A DNA stretch of 64,000 nt from Dichetophora obliterata. Lineage: Eukaryota > Arthropoda > Insecta > Diptera > Sciomyzidae. The stretch covers positions 46,164,982 through 46,228,981 of the forward strand of contig OY986439.1 in assembly GCA_963920525.1 (NCBI GenBank), in the 5' to 3' direction. Made by a program: the position numbers and the translations under genes. This document shows, one piece after another, positions 10,816-21,931 of the stretch. Each line of letters opens with the position of its first letter. The first letter of the stretch is position 1. The notes under the pieces were generated by a model, which worked only from the letters and a program-made list of their open reading frames with translations, ran no database searches and was not told where the DNA came from.

Positions 10816-13800
10816 CGTTACTCACATTTTCTTCATGCCGACCTTTGCAGCTTTGCTACATTTTACGACTGCCTTTAATAAAATTTCACAGGATAATTAT
10901 GAGCTTATTAGAAAAGTTGACGCTACGGGCTTTTTATTAGTTGCTGTAAAGATTCGTGACGTTTAAAAATGAAAAGGAATAATTCGCACGAAATGTAACA
11001 GTAAGTATGTAAATATTAATATTAGTTTAACGAAATACCTTTTCTGAAAACAATTCTGCTGATGACCGTTTATGCAATATTATGAAAGAAATATCAAGTG
11101 CCTTTAACTGAATCTCGCAGAGTGTATTTATATTAGCAACTACGAGTATCTTATTAATTATTTTCAAATAAATTTTTATTTTTTGTTGATGAACTGTTTT
11201 GCAAAAAATTAGCAATAAATCTTAGATCATTACTGAATTGCAATATTTTTTATTCAATTTTACATACGCTGTCATAAATATATTAGCATTTTTTTGTTTC
11301 TTCAAAGCAATTGAGACCACAAAGTTTGCCAATAATCAGATATAATAGCAGTAATTTTATATGTTCTTCACGTAAGTTTTTCAAGTTTTAATATTTAAAC
11401 AGCAATAGCAAGAATTATACAACTGATATAATTCTTTCCATATCATTTTTTCCATTTTATGGTTACCCAATTGTGGTCAGACATTTTTAATTACAAAATA
11501 ATCTACTACTAATTTATAGTTGTTAGTTTTCTGCAATAAGCTTTAGGCTAATTTTTATATCGTTAAACATACAAGCAAGCATGTTTATCAAAATTTTTTT
11601 TGCAATGTTGATTAATGAACTCAGGTAAGTTACTTGCTTAAGTCTTTTGTTTTGACGACTTGCTTTATTAAACAAGAACAACAAAATGTTTATTTAAAAC
11701 TGAAAGCTTTGTGATTGAAGTGAATGTAATTTAAAATTGTTTGTTATGAGTTAATTACATTAATTAAATAAGTCTATATTTAAACAAAATCCATTCACAG
11801 TTTAATGAACTATAATGAAGTAATGATAGCAATCATTAAATTTTTTTAGTACGATTTAATTAAACAAAAGATTCAATGATCGAGCTATATAAATTACTAT
11901 ACGTTGATGATGTAATAAAAAAATGTTAGTCAGAGGCTTCCGGAATAAAGGCAGAGATTGAACCAAGTTTTTAGTCGATTACTCTTCCCGGACTAATAGT
12001 CATTCATGCTTAAACAAAGCATTTTTCAAACTATTTAATCCTTTTAGGCTATTAATTTTTTTCAAGAGCAGAGTGTAGTTCAGCATGAAATATTGAGCGT
12101 TTAGCTTTTTTTTCAACAGCCAACACATCACAGTTGTCTGCATCATTAGTCAGCCACGCGCAGCTTCTATACACACATGACATTGGCGTTGGTTGATCTC
12201 CAGTTGCTAGTTTTCTATCTGACATATTTGTTGCTGTAACAAATAATAATAATCTGACCTGAATCAGTGACTCTTGTGTCACATAACACGAATTTATAAT
12301 TTACACAAACGTCCACACTTTTTGCCGCGTAGGTTTGCTAGACACCAATAAATTAAGCCACATAACTTCATCAAAGTTCCTGCAATTAGTCTCAGCTGCA
12401 ATTCATATGTTTCGCATTAGTTACGGTAATTATTGTGTTTTGGATTTATCAAAAATGTCTTTTTCATTTGCGCTTTAATTGGATTGCATGCTTACGAAAT
12501 TTATTGTGCGGTTTTGTGGAGGTTGATTTGTTTAAGTGCTGTCTTAGCTGTCTTAGCAGCACGCCAAAAAATTTTCTATTTCTTTTTAATGTGGCATAAC
12601 TATTTGTTAGACAATTTTGTTGAAGACTTAAATTAGTTTCAATTTGTATATGATTTAAATTCTGCGTACTATTTCAAATACATAACTTGTATCAAATCTT
12701 TCTATTGTAGCCAAAACTTTTAAGATGTCAAGGACATGCATTGGTATTTCCAAAAGCATGGAAAACCTATTAGCCCAAAATTGGTGACATATAAATTCAC
12801 CTACGAATTCGAACTTGCAACACAAAAACGTAACAAAATCCGTTAACATCGAATTCAAACAAAGCTAAGCATTGAATAATAAAAATAAATTGAAACCACA
12901 AAATTCAAATCTGTTGCAACAAACAAAGCGGAATAAAGAACTAATGCCTTGACTCAGCTAAGGACTGGCCAATACAAATTGTTGTCATACAATTTTGCCA
13001 CAAAGGTAACAACCAAACAACTCGATGCTTAAAATCAATGCGTAAAGTAAGTTAAATCAGCGCGCTTTATTTTTAAGCTAATAAAAATGAACAACATGTG
13101 GCAAAGGATATTTATTACTATGGCAACAATAAGAACAAGACAATTTAATGCAGTCGTTGTTGTTGTAGTTGTTCTGTTTACCAAAAGCGCATTGCATGTC
13201 GGCAGTAAATATTTCTTAACTTCTTCTTAGCTTGACAAAGTCGAACAAAAGGTTTCAATTCAAGCAAAAATCTAGATTTAAAGCAACTACTTGACAATTG
13301 AACTAAGAGATATTTTTTGGCAGTTTTCTCAAACTTGGCTGGCTATGTTAATGCTAACAAATTGGCTTAGTGAAAAAATAAAGAACAATTTTATGTGCAC
13401 TGCTACACGGCTGCATTAAATTCTTAATAATTTTACCATGGGAAAAATAACTTCATTAAGATTTTGTCTCACTTTAAACTTAACGACAAATGGTCACAAT
13501 AAAAGTGTAAAGTAAACCTTTTACGATATAAATTCTTTGAACATTGACATCGACATATACCTTAGATCCAAAAATCAGAATATTATTTCCAGGTGGTTTT
13601 GAGCGTCAAATGGTTTTGTAGCAAAGACTCCGTCCAAAAACTTTAGTAGCATGCCCACTGAAGCAAGAGTAGGTAGGTTGGAGATATTTTAAATAATATT
13701 ATTTTAGTTTATGGCACGCTGGGCAAAGGAATTCTGGAACCTCAACTAAAAATCTTCAGGTGCTTCAGACAGTTTAGGTATGGTTTGATATGGTATGGCA

Positions 13801-14193
13801 TGATGAGTTCTGTATAATGGGCTTAGTATGATGATATGATAACTTTGATATGATCGATATTACTATATGTTATAGATGGTATAGTACACACTCAAAAATG
13901 TTGATATGTTTTCCGTTTAAAACTGGCATCAACGTTTTTAAGAAAGTCAAAGGCCTAGCGTAGAATCATTTTTCGAAGCAATTTTAAGAAATTTGCGCAT
14001 CGTTTGTAATTTTAGTTGTATTTGCAACTATATATAATGCTAACTGACACATCCATCGCACCCAAAAAATCTGCAGATTTGAAATTATTTTCGAAACAAA
14101 AGTGTAGCAGCCCGAAGTTAATACAATGTTTCAACACTTAACAGTCTGATGGGTCGATTGGTAATTGAGATGCTTTTAACTGATAGATTGTTA
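10816..14193. other. No gene recognised
   Basis: About 3.4 kb of AT-rich sequence. Open frames up to about 76 residues (for example 12052-12282 minus and 12433-12636 plus) have no recognisable domain. A TATGGTATGG-like pyrimidine/purine alternation occurs around 13775-13880. Confidence 0.5.
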
Positions 14194-14772
14194 GTTTGAA
14201 TTAGGGATGTGCAAATCGAAGTCGAAATAAGTCGAAAGTCGACTTTTACTTGACAATTTTCGACTTTTGGCAATCGACTTTCTGATATTGAAAAAAGTCG
14301 AAAGTCGACTTTTATTTTCGAATTTTCCTTTCGACTTTTTTAATTTTATGAGAAACAAAAACCTTAACGCTTATCTAAAAACTATTAAAAGTGGAAGTGT
14401 GACAAGGCAATTGCTTATCATCTGATTACGTGACACGCGTAACAAAATGTTTTAATGAAATTGTCACTATATGAAAAGCAGGTGACAATTTGTATTAAAA
14501 TATATTATTTCTGAGCTTCAAATTTTGTTTTGAAAAAAACAACATAAAAACAAACACATTAGAGTATCAATAATACTGGGTAACAATTGTTACTTTACCA
14601 GAATAGGGCTGTTAATACAAATTTACATTCACAATATTCAAACTACGCTCAAATCGATTAATTTTTAATTATAGAAAACAGGGGAATATTCTGCTTTAAG
14701 TCAAATTGGCAAGAATTTAAAACGAGTGCATGCCATTGAAATCACAAAAAAATTTATAATATTGAATTAGTA

Positions 14773-15029
14773 AAACCATATGCTTTTTTAACACTTCTAG
14801 ATCCTAGGTTCAAAAAGCAGACATTTCAAAATATCCGTGGGTGTTCTCAAGCAATCTATCACATTGGTAAGCAGCAGTACATAAATAATTACTACAAAAT
14901 TACCCCCCCCCCCCCCTCCATTTAGGTGATCTTGAGAATGCCGAGATGAGACAAGCAAGAATTTGGAATTTTAAAGAAGTTTTGATAGCGGCACCTTATA
15001 GTCAAGAATCCGATAACAGTGACATTTGA
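14773..15029 (+). pseudogene. hAT transposase remnant with a short intron
   Basis: The frame from 14773 reads KPYAFLTLLDPRFKKQTFQN, carrying the hAT signature LLDPRFKK. It stops making sense at 14866, where a GTAAGC donor begins. A 59-nt intron (14867-14925) ends in CTCCATTTAG, and splicing joins AIYHIG to DLENAEMRQARIWNFKEV in phase. A TGA follows at 15027, after which SFWDVYLL continues in the same frame, so the stop is probably a mutation. The polypyrimidine tract of the intron is a run of 14 C. Regions before and after the fragment have decayed beyond recognition. Confidence 0.7.
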
Positions 15030-15076
15030 AGTTTTTGGGATGTTTATCTGCTATGTAAGATAGCAGATAGAGACAT

Positions 15077-15210
15077 CACATTTTTACTTTCATAAATATT
15101 GACGGTTGCTGATGAAATTTGCATTAAAAATTTCCAAAATATTCTTAAACTTTATACTGAAAATGAACTCTCCCTTTTCCAATTACCCGGGAAAAATTAT
15201 TCATAAGAAG
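15077..15210. repeat. Half copy of the CAGCCC MITE family
   Basis: It matches the right halves of the elements at 33437-33660 and 48068-48286, including GCATTAAAAATTTCCAAAA and CCCGGGAAAAATTATTCA. Only one arm is present, inside the hAT element, so it is a truncated older copy. Confidence 0.6.
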
Positions 15211-16244
15211 TGTGATTATTTATATAAGAACTAAAACTGCAAAATTTTGTTTTTTTGTATCTTATTTATCTACTGAAGTAACATGTTTTTGTTTATTTTT
15301 TAACAATAAAACACATTTTTCTTAATGAATCATTTGCTTCTTAACTAAGCGGTACAAAAATATTTTAAAAAAGTCGAAAAAAGTTGAAAAGTCGACTTCT
15401 AAAGGTTCAAAAAGTCGATTAGACTTTTACATTTTCAATGGTTGAAAAAGTCGAAGTCGACTTTTGCTTGCAGTTGCACATCCTTAGTTCGAATCTCACA
15501 GCACACAGGAGACTAACTTTTTAACAGGAGTTTCTAACTTTTATATAACTCTGAGTTGTAAACTACATGTGAATTATAAAAAGATTTTATTGCTTTAATG
15601 AAAATTTTTTATTCATTTTTGCATTCACTTATAATGCAGCTTACTTTGTATTACCATACAAGCTCAAAGAAAAACTACGATGTTATAAAATCTTTCAAGT
15701 GTGCAAGATGTTATGTCATGAAATGAAAATATGGTATGGTATGACATGTTCGTTTACTATGGTGTGGTATTATAGTTTCGTTTACTATGGTGTGGACGGT
15801 ATAGTTTGCGGGTACGATAAAAGGGTTTGGTATTATATAATTTAATGGTATAAAATAAAGAATGTTACAAAGATGGTATTGTGTGATGTATCTATCATGA
15901 GTATAATGTAATGTATGTTTCCTACTATTCAGACAACTGAACAACCGTAAACGTTCCCTTATAACCGTAACTGTTATAAGGTATATAAAAAAATTTAAAA
16001 TAGTTTTTTTGCGACTTCTTCTAAAAAAGCCCAATTTTAATTGTTATTTTTTTAGCTTTTTAGCTTAGGACAAAAAATCACAATTATTTCGGACTTTTAT
16101 TTTGTTCGACTAATCTATCAACTTTTATTTGCAAGTCCAAAATAAAAATCATTAACGGACTTTTAATTTTTCAGTCTTTTAAAAAATTCATTCCCAAACT
16201 TTTATTTTTTCTATAAAAATTAAAATTATTTTTGTGTAATTTCT

Positions 16245-16351
16245 GCAATACCGTAATACAATAATTTTTAAATTTTTGTGTATTATGTTGCATGAAACTA
16301 TACAACATAATTCACAAAAATTTAAAAATGAATTGTATTACGGTATAATTG
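16245..16351. repeat. Hairpin MITE-like palindrome
   Basis: CAATACCGTAATACAAT and TTTTTAAATTTTTGTG at 16246-16290 recur inverted at about 16310-16351 around a short loop. The open frame that crosses it is a by-product of the palindrome. Confidence 0.65.
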
Positions 16352-16688
16352 TTTTTTCCGAAAACCTCGAAAAAGATTTTGTACAAAGAGTTTTTTGTGT
16401 CATATCCTTGACTTACATCATGCCAAAGATTTTGTATGTTAATGTCGCTATATGCATAACCAGTAACATAGATAAATAACTCAGTTCTGCCTTAAATCGA
16501 CAGAAGCGATTATTGCATCCCGACACATAATTTTCTTATTTTGTAAACTAACATCGAAATTAAAAGTAAATTAATATTTTTAAAAAATATAATCTCTATA
16601 TTTTCTCAAAAAGTCTATGTTAGAACAGATGCTCTGTATTAAACCCATATACATTTTTCCAAAACTGTCAAAGATATTAAAAGACATT

Positions 16689-17388
16689 CAAAAGTTAGCA
16701 AAGAAAACAGAGAGTTAAGTCAAAATAAAATTTTATTCCTAAGCTAAAAAATTAATTTTTTGACGTGGTTTTATCAAAGGCGGAGGTAAGACTCAGCCAC
16801 TCCAAGGTCCTGTAAAAAGGTCCACTAACTCTCACATGAAAATAAAAGACGCAGGGTTTTCAGTAATTCACAAAGTTACTTTATTGAATACGTTATCCTT
16901 ATTATAAACTTTATTGAATACGTTATCCTTATTATAACCTCTTAGTTATGCAGCTTCGGGTAGTCGCTAGTAGGCTTAGTAATCAGCTGGTAATTGCTGA
17001 GGTATTACTAAGCTTACTAGCGACTACCCGAAGCGAATCAAAAGTTAGCAAAGAAAACAGAGAGTTAAGTCAAAATAAAATTTTATTCCTAAGCTAAAAA
17101 ATTAATTTTTTGACGTGGTTTTATCAAAGGCGGAGGTAAGACTCAGCCACTCCAGGGTCCTGTAAAAAGGTCCACTAACTCTCACATGAAAATAAAAGAC
17201 GCAGGGTTTTCAGTAATTCACAAAGTTACTTTATTGAATACGTTATCCTTATTATAAACTTTATTGAATACGTTATCCTTATTATAACCTCTTAGTTATG
17301 CAGCTTCGGGTAGTCGCTAGTAGGCTTAGTAATCAGCTGGTAATTGCTGAGGTATTACTAAGCTTACTAGCGACTACCCGAAGCTGCA
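16689..17388. repeat. 350-bp tandem duplication
   Basis: The unit starting TCAAAAGTTAGCAAAG at 16688 begins again exactly 350 bp later (17038). The two copies are almost identical (one visible change: CCAAGGTCC against CCAGGGTCC). Each contains a 31-bp direct repeat (ACTTTATTGAATACGTTATC twice) and the left arm of a hairpin. The near identity indicates a recent event or an assembly artefact. Confidence 0.9.
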
Positions 17389-17455
17389 TAACTAAGAGGT
17401 TATAATAAGGATAACGTATTCAATAAAGTAACTTTGTGAATTACTAAAAACCCTG
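17208..17455. repeat. Large near-perfect inverted repeat (hairpin element)
   Basis: From CGCAGGGTTTTCAGTAATTC near 17208 to TTACTAAAAACCCTGCG at 17455 the two arms (~105 bp each) are almost perfectly complementary. Between them is a short spacer that itself reads GTAATCAGCTGGTAATTGC. The first tandem copy (16858-17024) has the left arm and the inner stem, GCTTCGGGTAGTCGCTAGTA and its complement, but lacks the outer right arm. The size and shape suggest a foldback MITE. Confidence 0.85.
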
Positions 17456-17459
17456 CGAG

Positions 17460-17700
17460 TACTAAAGCCAACAAGTACTAAAGCGATTACTAACGGTCAT
17501 CAGTTGGCAATTGCTTAAGAAGCCGGTAATCAGTTGGTAATTGCTTCGGTAATCAGTTGGTAATCGATTCGGCAATCGGTAAACAATTAGTAATCTCTTC
17601 GGTAATCGATCGGTTGGTAATCGCTTTGGTAATCGGTTGGTAATCACTTCGGTAATTGGTAATCCCTTCGGTAATCGGTTGGCAATCGCTAAAAAGGAAT
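17460..17700. repeat. Minisatellite of GGTAATCGGTTGGTAATCRC type
   Basis: At least ten degenerate repeats of GGTAATC/CAGTTGGTAATTGCTTC occur in series. The same words occur in the loop of the adjacent hairpin (AGTAATCAGCTGGTAATTGC), so the array may have grown from that loop. Confidence 0.75.
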
Positions 17701-17749
17701 GCTCCGCTATTTCTAATACGACTTAATAGAGTAGAGAGGTCAACTGTAG

Positions 17750-18037
17750 ACGCCGTGGTAGCGTAGCAGAGAGTGCCTGCGTCGCAGTCCCGGTGAAAGG
17801 CCTTGCGGTCAACCGGGCTAGTGACGTGGCTTCATGAAACAACAAAATCTGACCATAGACGACGCTTTAGTGGCATGGCCGCGAATGCTTACATCGCAGC
17901 CCTAGCGGTCAACCGAGGTAGTGACGTGGCTTCAAGAGACTTACTACAGGCGACGCTCTATTGACGTGGCAGTGAGTGCCTGCGTCGCAGCACCGGTGAT
18001 AGACCTTCCGGTCAACCGAATTAGCGACGTGGCTTTC
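17750..18037. repeat. GC-rich ~95-bp degenerate tandem repeat, tRNA-like motifs
   Basis: Three units start near 17750, 17859 and 17949. They share GACGCCGTGG/GACGACGC, GAGTGCCTGCGTCGCAG, GCGGTCAACCG and TAGTGACGTGGCTTC. A partial unit is near 18120-18165. GC content is far above the surroundings. GTGGTAGCGTAGCAGAGAGT is similar to an RNA polymerase III A box, so the array may derive from a tRNA-like SINE head, but no good B box was seen. Confidence 0.7.
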
Positions 18038-18894
18038 GAAAATAAATAAAATAAAATAAATAATAAAAAAATAACTAGCTGCACTTAAAAATAACCAAAA
18101 ATTATCATTCGCCATCCTCCCCGGACGATAGACCTAACGGTCAGCCGAGTCACTAGCTACTATGGTTGAGCTCACCTTAAAAGGAATGCTACCTTAGCTG
18201 GTTTTGTCGTGTCTATTTATATGCTTACAGAAAGAACTACTTAGGAATTATATAAGTCGTCTGTTGTATGGCGTATGAAAATAATGTTCAGTGGCTGTTT
18301 TATGCCTACTAGACTGTGAGTCTTGTTGTTGTGACTGGTAATTAATGTAGGTCATGTTGTTGTTAAAGTTACCTACCCTATGTCGCATATTTAAGTAACT
18401 ATACTTTATTTATCGTAAGCCTAATTGTAACGTCTTATTACAATTTGTAGTGTAATTTCACGTCAAAGTAGTCCAAAGTGATGAGCTTCTAAAAACGTTA
18501 CTTCTTTCGCACCAAAGAATGTAACTCAAAAACTAATAAATAAATAAACTTGAAATTTTGTGCAATTTTTCTTAACGCACTAGTCATCGGATGATGCTAA
18601 GTATATACTTTGATATTTTTATAATAAATATTGTTTTTAACAATTAATTTTTCAAAAAAATGTCTTCTTTTTGCTATATTTAGATTTATTTAAAGCACAA
18701 AGACTAATTTTAGTCACAAAAAAATTATTTCATTGATTTTAATCCGTAAAAGCATCTGGGAACCAAGCTGGAGCAGCGATGCGTATTTTTAGTGTCGTAT
18801 AATATACGATTTCGTGTTTTTTAACCATAAAAATTTCTTTAGTATATACTTTCTTTATCGTCAATATTATAATTATTAAACCCAAATAAAACAA
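18038..18894. other. No gene recognised
   Basis: Non-coding AT-rich sequence. AAAAGGAATGCT at 18179 echoes the same word at 17691, so the repeat compound may extend to about 18200. CTAATAAATAAATAAAC near 18531 resembles a LINE tail, without coding sequence next to it. Confidence 0.5.
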
Positions 18895-19290
18895 ATTCAC
18901 TGGTGCATTTCGGCAAATTCAACAGAACAGACGAAATCCATGGTAGGGTTTTAGGCTTGACCTAAAAATAATATTACCTTTGCTTTAACGTCGTATGTTT
19001 CAGACAACTTTATTCGAACAAGTGTCAAATCATATAAAACTTAAGCAATGGGTTGGTCACAACTGAATCACTCAAGACTACTGATTATGAACCGGGCAGC
19101 GCCTTCCTATCTAGTCAGTCTATAGGTCTAAACAGTTTATCTAGTCTACTGTGTAATTGACTCTATACACAGTTATTGTTGTTGTTGTTGTTGTTGTTAC
19201 CTTCTTCAAAACTTGCTGGAGCTAACTATGAGCTAGTTAAAATCATGTAAATATTCAAAACTTAGATCGCAATTAATTATCAACAAATGA
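18895..19290 (+). repeat. Dispersed repeat family R1, copy 2
   Basis: About 390 bp aligned in the same orientation with 34005-34395. Shared blocks include TTTATTCGAACAAGTGTCAA, AATGGGTTGGTCACA, AAGACTACT, TGACTCTATAC and CCTTCTTCAAAACT. The copies differ by many small indels. No protein signal. Confidence 0.75.
19175..19199. repeat. (TTG)n microsatellite
   Basis: About eight TTG units inside the R1 repeat copy. The 34005-34395 copy has three at the same place, so the array has expanded here. Confidence 0.85.
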
Positions 19291-19346
19291 CTTATTTCCT
19301 TAAAAACAATATATTAACAATAAGATGTCTCAATTAAAAAAATTAC

Positions 19347-20150
19347 CATTGCCACCTACTAAAGATGAACCTTGATCTATTTTATGACGATTCCCAAAAT
19401 ATTTTGGCTGTCACGATAACCGCCAGTGAGCTAAACCATTTTGAAATAACATCCAAAAATCATGTTTTTCGTAAAAATTTCGGCTGGCGTGGTTGTTAAA
19501 AAACAATCGGTCAGAAATAGTACTCAAAAAAATTCTTCCAAACTGCATCAAAAGTTTTAAATTTTAGGAATTGGGTTAAAGATAGTGCTGTTTTTCGTAT
19601 ATTTCTTAAAAGTTATTTTGAATAAAATTTAAATTACTTCATTAATTCTAATGCGATCCTCACTATCAAGATATCGTTGGACAGATTTTGAGTGATAGCA
19701 TTGATTCCTGAATTGATTCCTGAATTGTTTAAATTGATACATATAAAAGCTTAAATATTTATTATAATATAAACACTTACTGAAAAAATTTTGCAAGAAA
19801 TTTAAAAATAAAATAGAAGTTATGAAGTTATTTGAATTTTGAAAGTTTTGGTATGGAAATAAAATAAAAAAATTATCCAAAATATGCATGAAAAACAACA
19901 TTATTTTTAATCCTATTGCAAAAATTTAAAAAATTTTTATGCAGATTGAAAAAGATTTTTCCGGCCTTTAAATTCTCACAGTTTATCTTTTACAATTGTT
20001 ACACCAGCCATTACGAAATAAATTACGAAAAAAGTTATTTTCTGAGGTTATTTCAAAATGATTTAACTCACTGGCGGTAGTCGGGAAAACCAAAATATTG
20101 TAGGAACCGTCATAAAATATATCAAGGTTCATTTTTAGTCGGTGGCATCG
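19347..20150. mobile_element. TIR element with ~110-bp inverted ends
   Basis: GCCACCTACTAAAGATGAAC with CTTGATCTATTTTATGACG at the left is matched inverted by the right end (GCCACCGACTAAAAATGAAC, reading the minus strand from 20146). The match runs for about 110 bp to CATTTTGAAATAAC. The interior has a 90-residue minus-strand frame at 19629-19901 without a recognised domain. Likely non-autonomous. Confidence 0.75.
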
Positions 20151-20832
20151 ACAATTTTTGTTTTTTCTATGGAGGTCGAGGCACCTTAATAAACAATAAT
20201 CATTTATTTAAATTCTTTTTTTCAAACCGCTTTTAAAGATGCATTTTTCATTTCATGAAATGAAGCATAAGATTGTCACATTGGCATCAATCATGTTTCT
20301 TCATCATTTTTTAATACTATCCATTAGGGGTACTCACAATGTGGTATATTTACTCTTGTATTGTGTATTTTTAATAAATTTGATATTTGTAGTAAATTTT
20401 GTAAAATTGCAAAAACAAAGTGTACAGTATTCAAAATACAACCCTGTGGCAAAAATACAACGATGGAACATTATTCTATTTTTTTAAATTTCGTTGTGTA
20501 TTAGAACAGCTGATTGCAATAGCATTTCCACTCAGCACAGAGTAAGCTGCCGGCAACGCTGTCCGTTTATTTAATAAAAATTCATAAAATTAAGTGTTTC
20601 ATTTTAGTTTTTGTGCGATGTCCTTTAGTCAAAAGATGATTTAAATTAATGTTTGCAAACAAAAGAACATAAAAGAGTAGCAGATTTTAAAAAATACAAT
20701 TCTTTAATGAAGGTTCGTTCACAACAAGTTGTAAGTATTGTAAATTTTTATCACAAATACACCACATCGTTAATACCCCTATTATTTCTCCAACAGCTCT
20801 CGCTTTTACTGAGAGCCAACTCTTGATTTTTA

Positions 20833-21248
20833 CACTGTTGCCAACTTAGAGCTTTTTCCCACCAGATTTGGTGCATTTTGAAAAGTTTGGCCCAAGGAAA
20901 ATGAGATTGCATTTTTTGGTGCTTTTTTTTAATTTCAGAGGCACCAAATTTGCCTAAATATTTTATAGAAATTTATCTCAAGATGTGATTGAATGGTACA
21001 AGTATATGAAAACATTAGTAATTTTTGTGTTAGATTCGTTAAATAAGCTTAATTAAATTTTCTTAAATTTGTGTAAAACTGTTAAGTAAATCGTTTTCAA
21101 AAATGCCAGTTCAGAATATAATTCAATTTTTGAATTTAATTTGTTGCTTTATATTTTTAAAAACCTAAAAAGTCTGGTGCATTTTTGAGGAAAAAGCGAA
21201 TTTTTCGCCTTTTTGGTGGAATTTTGAATTGAAAAGTTGGCAGCACTG
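20833..21248. mobile_element. hAT-like MITE (CASTGYTGCCAAC ends)
   Basis: The left end CACTGTTGCCAACTT and the right end, read inverted, CAGTGCTGCCAACTTTT bound 416 bp. Flanks GATTTTTA and GATTCTAA agree at 6 of 8 positions, consistent with a decayed 8-bp duplication. Repeated GGTGCATTTT and TTTTTGGTG words occur at both ends. No transposase. Confidence 0.7.
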
Positions 21249-21479
21249 GATTCTAATGTCTGTTATATGCAAATTATACACTAAGTCATTTTTACCACGT
21301 GCTTTTTCATTGTCTCATCAATAATAAAAACAAACTTAATAACAACAACTTCATAGCTTTAGCCGGCAACATAATAATACCTAGCATATTGAAGCAAGCG
21401 AGATAGAAAAATTAATATATTCAATTTCATTCATAAATCGTCAAGCTAACAAACAATGTTTGACTTTTCTTTGCTTGGG

Positions 21480-21525
21480 TGTGCTACTCAGTCGTTGCCA
21501 AACGTTCGTAGTGGGTGGAAGCTTT
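21480..21525 (+). promoter_or_regulatory. Possible initiator upstream of the signal-peptide exon
   Basis: ACTCAGTCGTTGCC at 21486-21499 matches the arthropod initiator TCAGTY with A at 21490. A downstream-promoter-like GGTGGAAGC follows at about +26. It lies about 330 bp before the candidate start codon at 21817. No TATA box is at the expected distance. Sequence-only guess. Confidence 0.25.
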
Positions 21526-21816
21526 CCAAATTCTAAACAATTCGTTTAATTCTAAAAAGTTAATTTGGCACACAGAGAGACCAAATAATTTCGTCACAAA
21601 ATTAAGCTGTGTAAAAGCTCTGAAAAAAATGTTATGGAATTAAAAAATTAATTTAATCTGATTCTATTTAAATATATATTTTAAAGCAAGAAAGTTGCAA
21701 GTATAATGTGATTTATGTAACTTAAAGTTTATGTAAAAAAAAATTTAGCAAACTGTGGTCTGCGCATATGATTTATAAGCATATAAATTTAAAAACTGAA
21801 CTGTAAATACTTTGTC

Positions 21817-21931
21817 ATGTCTCATTCAAGTGGATTAATTAATATAGCTGTCTTCGTCTTGTGTTTGTCCAAAAGTTTCTCAGCACCCACAAAAACGGAC
21901 AATACGCAAGACAATTCTTCAAAACAAAATC
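21817..21931 (+). CDS. Candidate first coding exon of a secreted protein (signal peptide)
   Basis: ATG at 21817 opens a frame MSHSSGLINIAVFVLCLSK-SFSA, followed by PTKTDNTQDNSSKQN. This is a short polar start, a hydrophobic core of about 12 residues and a small-residue SFSA cleavage site, the layout of a signal peptide, followed by a polar mature start. The frame runs straight into CGTAAGTATT, a near-perfect donor, at 21932. The exon ends after the first base of codon 39. That phase fits the exon at 53206-54128, giving a P at the join. If paired, the intron would be about 31.3 kb. Intermediate exons may exist. The protein family was not recognised. The start context (TTTGTC before ATG) is not a strong insect one. 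Confidence 0.5.

Larger units (their letters stand above)
14202..15486 (+). mobile_element. hAT element with 8-bp target duplication
   Basis: The left end TAGGGATGTGCAA is repeated inverted at 15474-15486 as TAAGGATGTGCAA (12 of 13). The flanking 8-mers are GTTTGAAT (14194-14201) and GTTCGAAT (15487-15494), 7 of 8. TIR type and duplication length are those of hAT. Both subterminal regions are dense in the palindromic motif AAGTCGACTTT, likely transposase binding sites. It carries a broken transposase and a piece of another MITE at 15077-15210. Confidence 0.85.

Noticed and set aside
20707..20733. Mini-exon MKVRSQQV followed by GTAAGTATT
   Set aside because: Eight codons with a good donor are expected by chance in this much sequence; no acceptor partner, signal or context.
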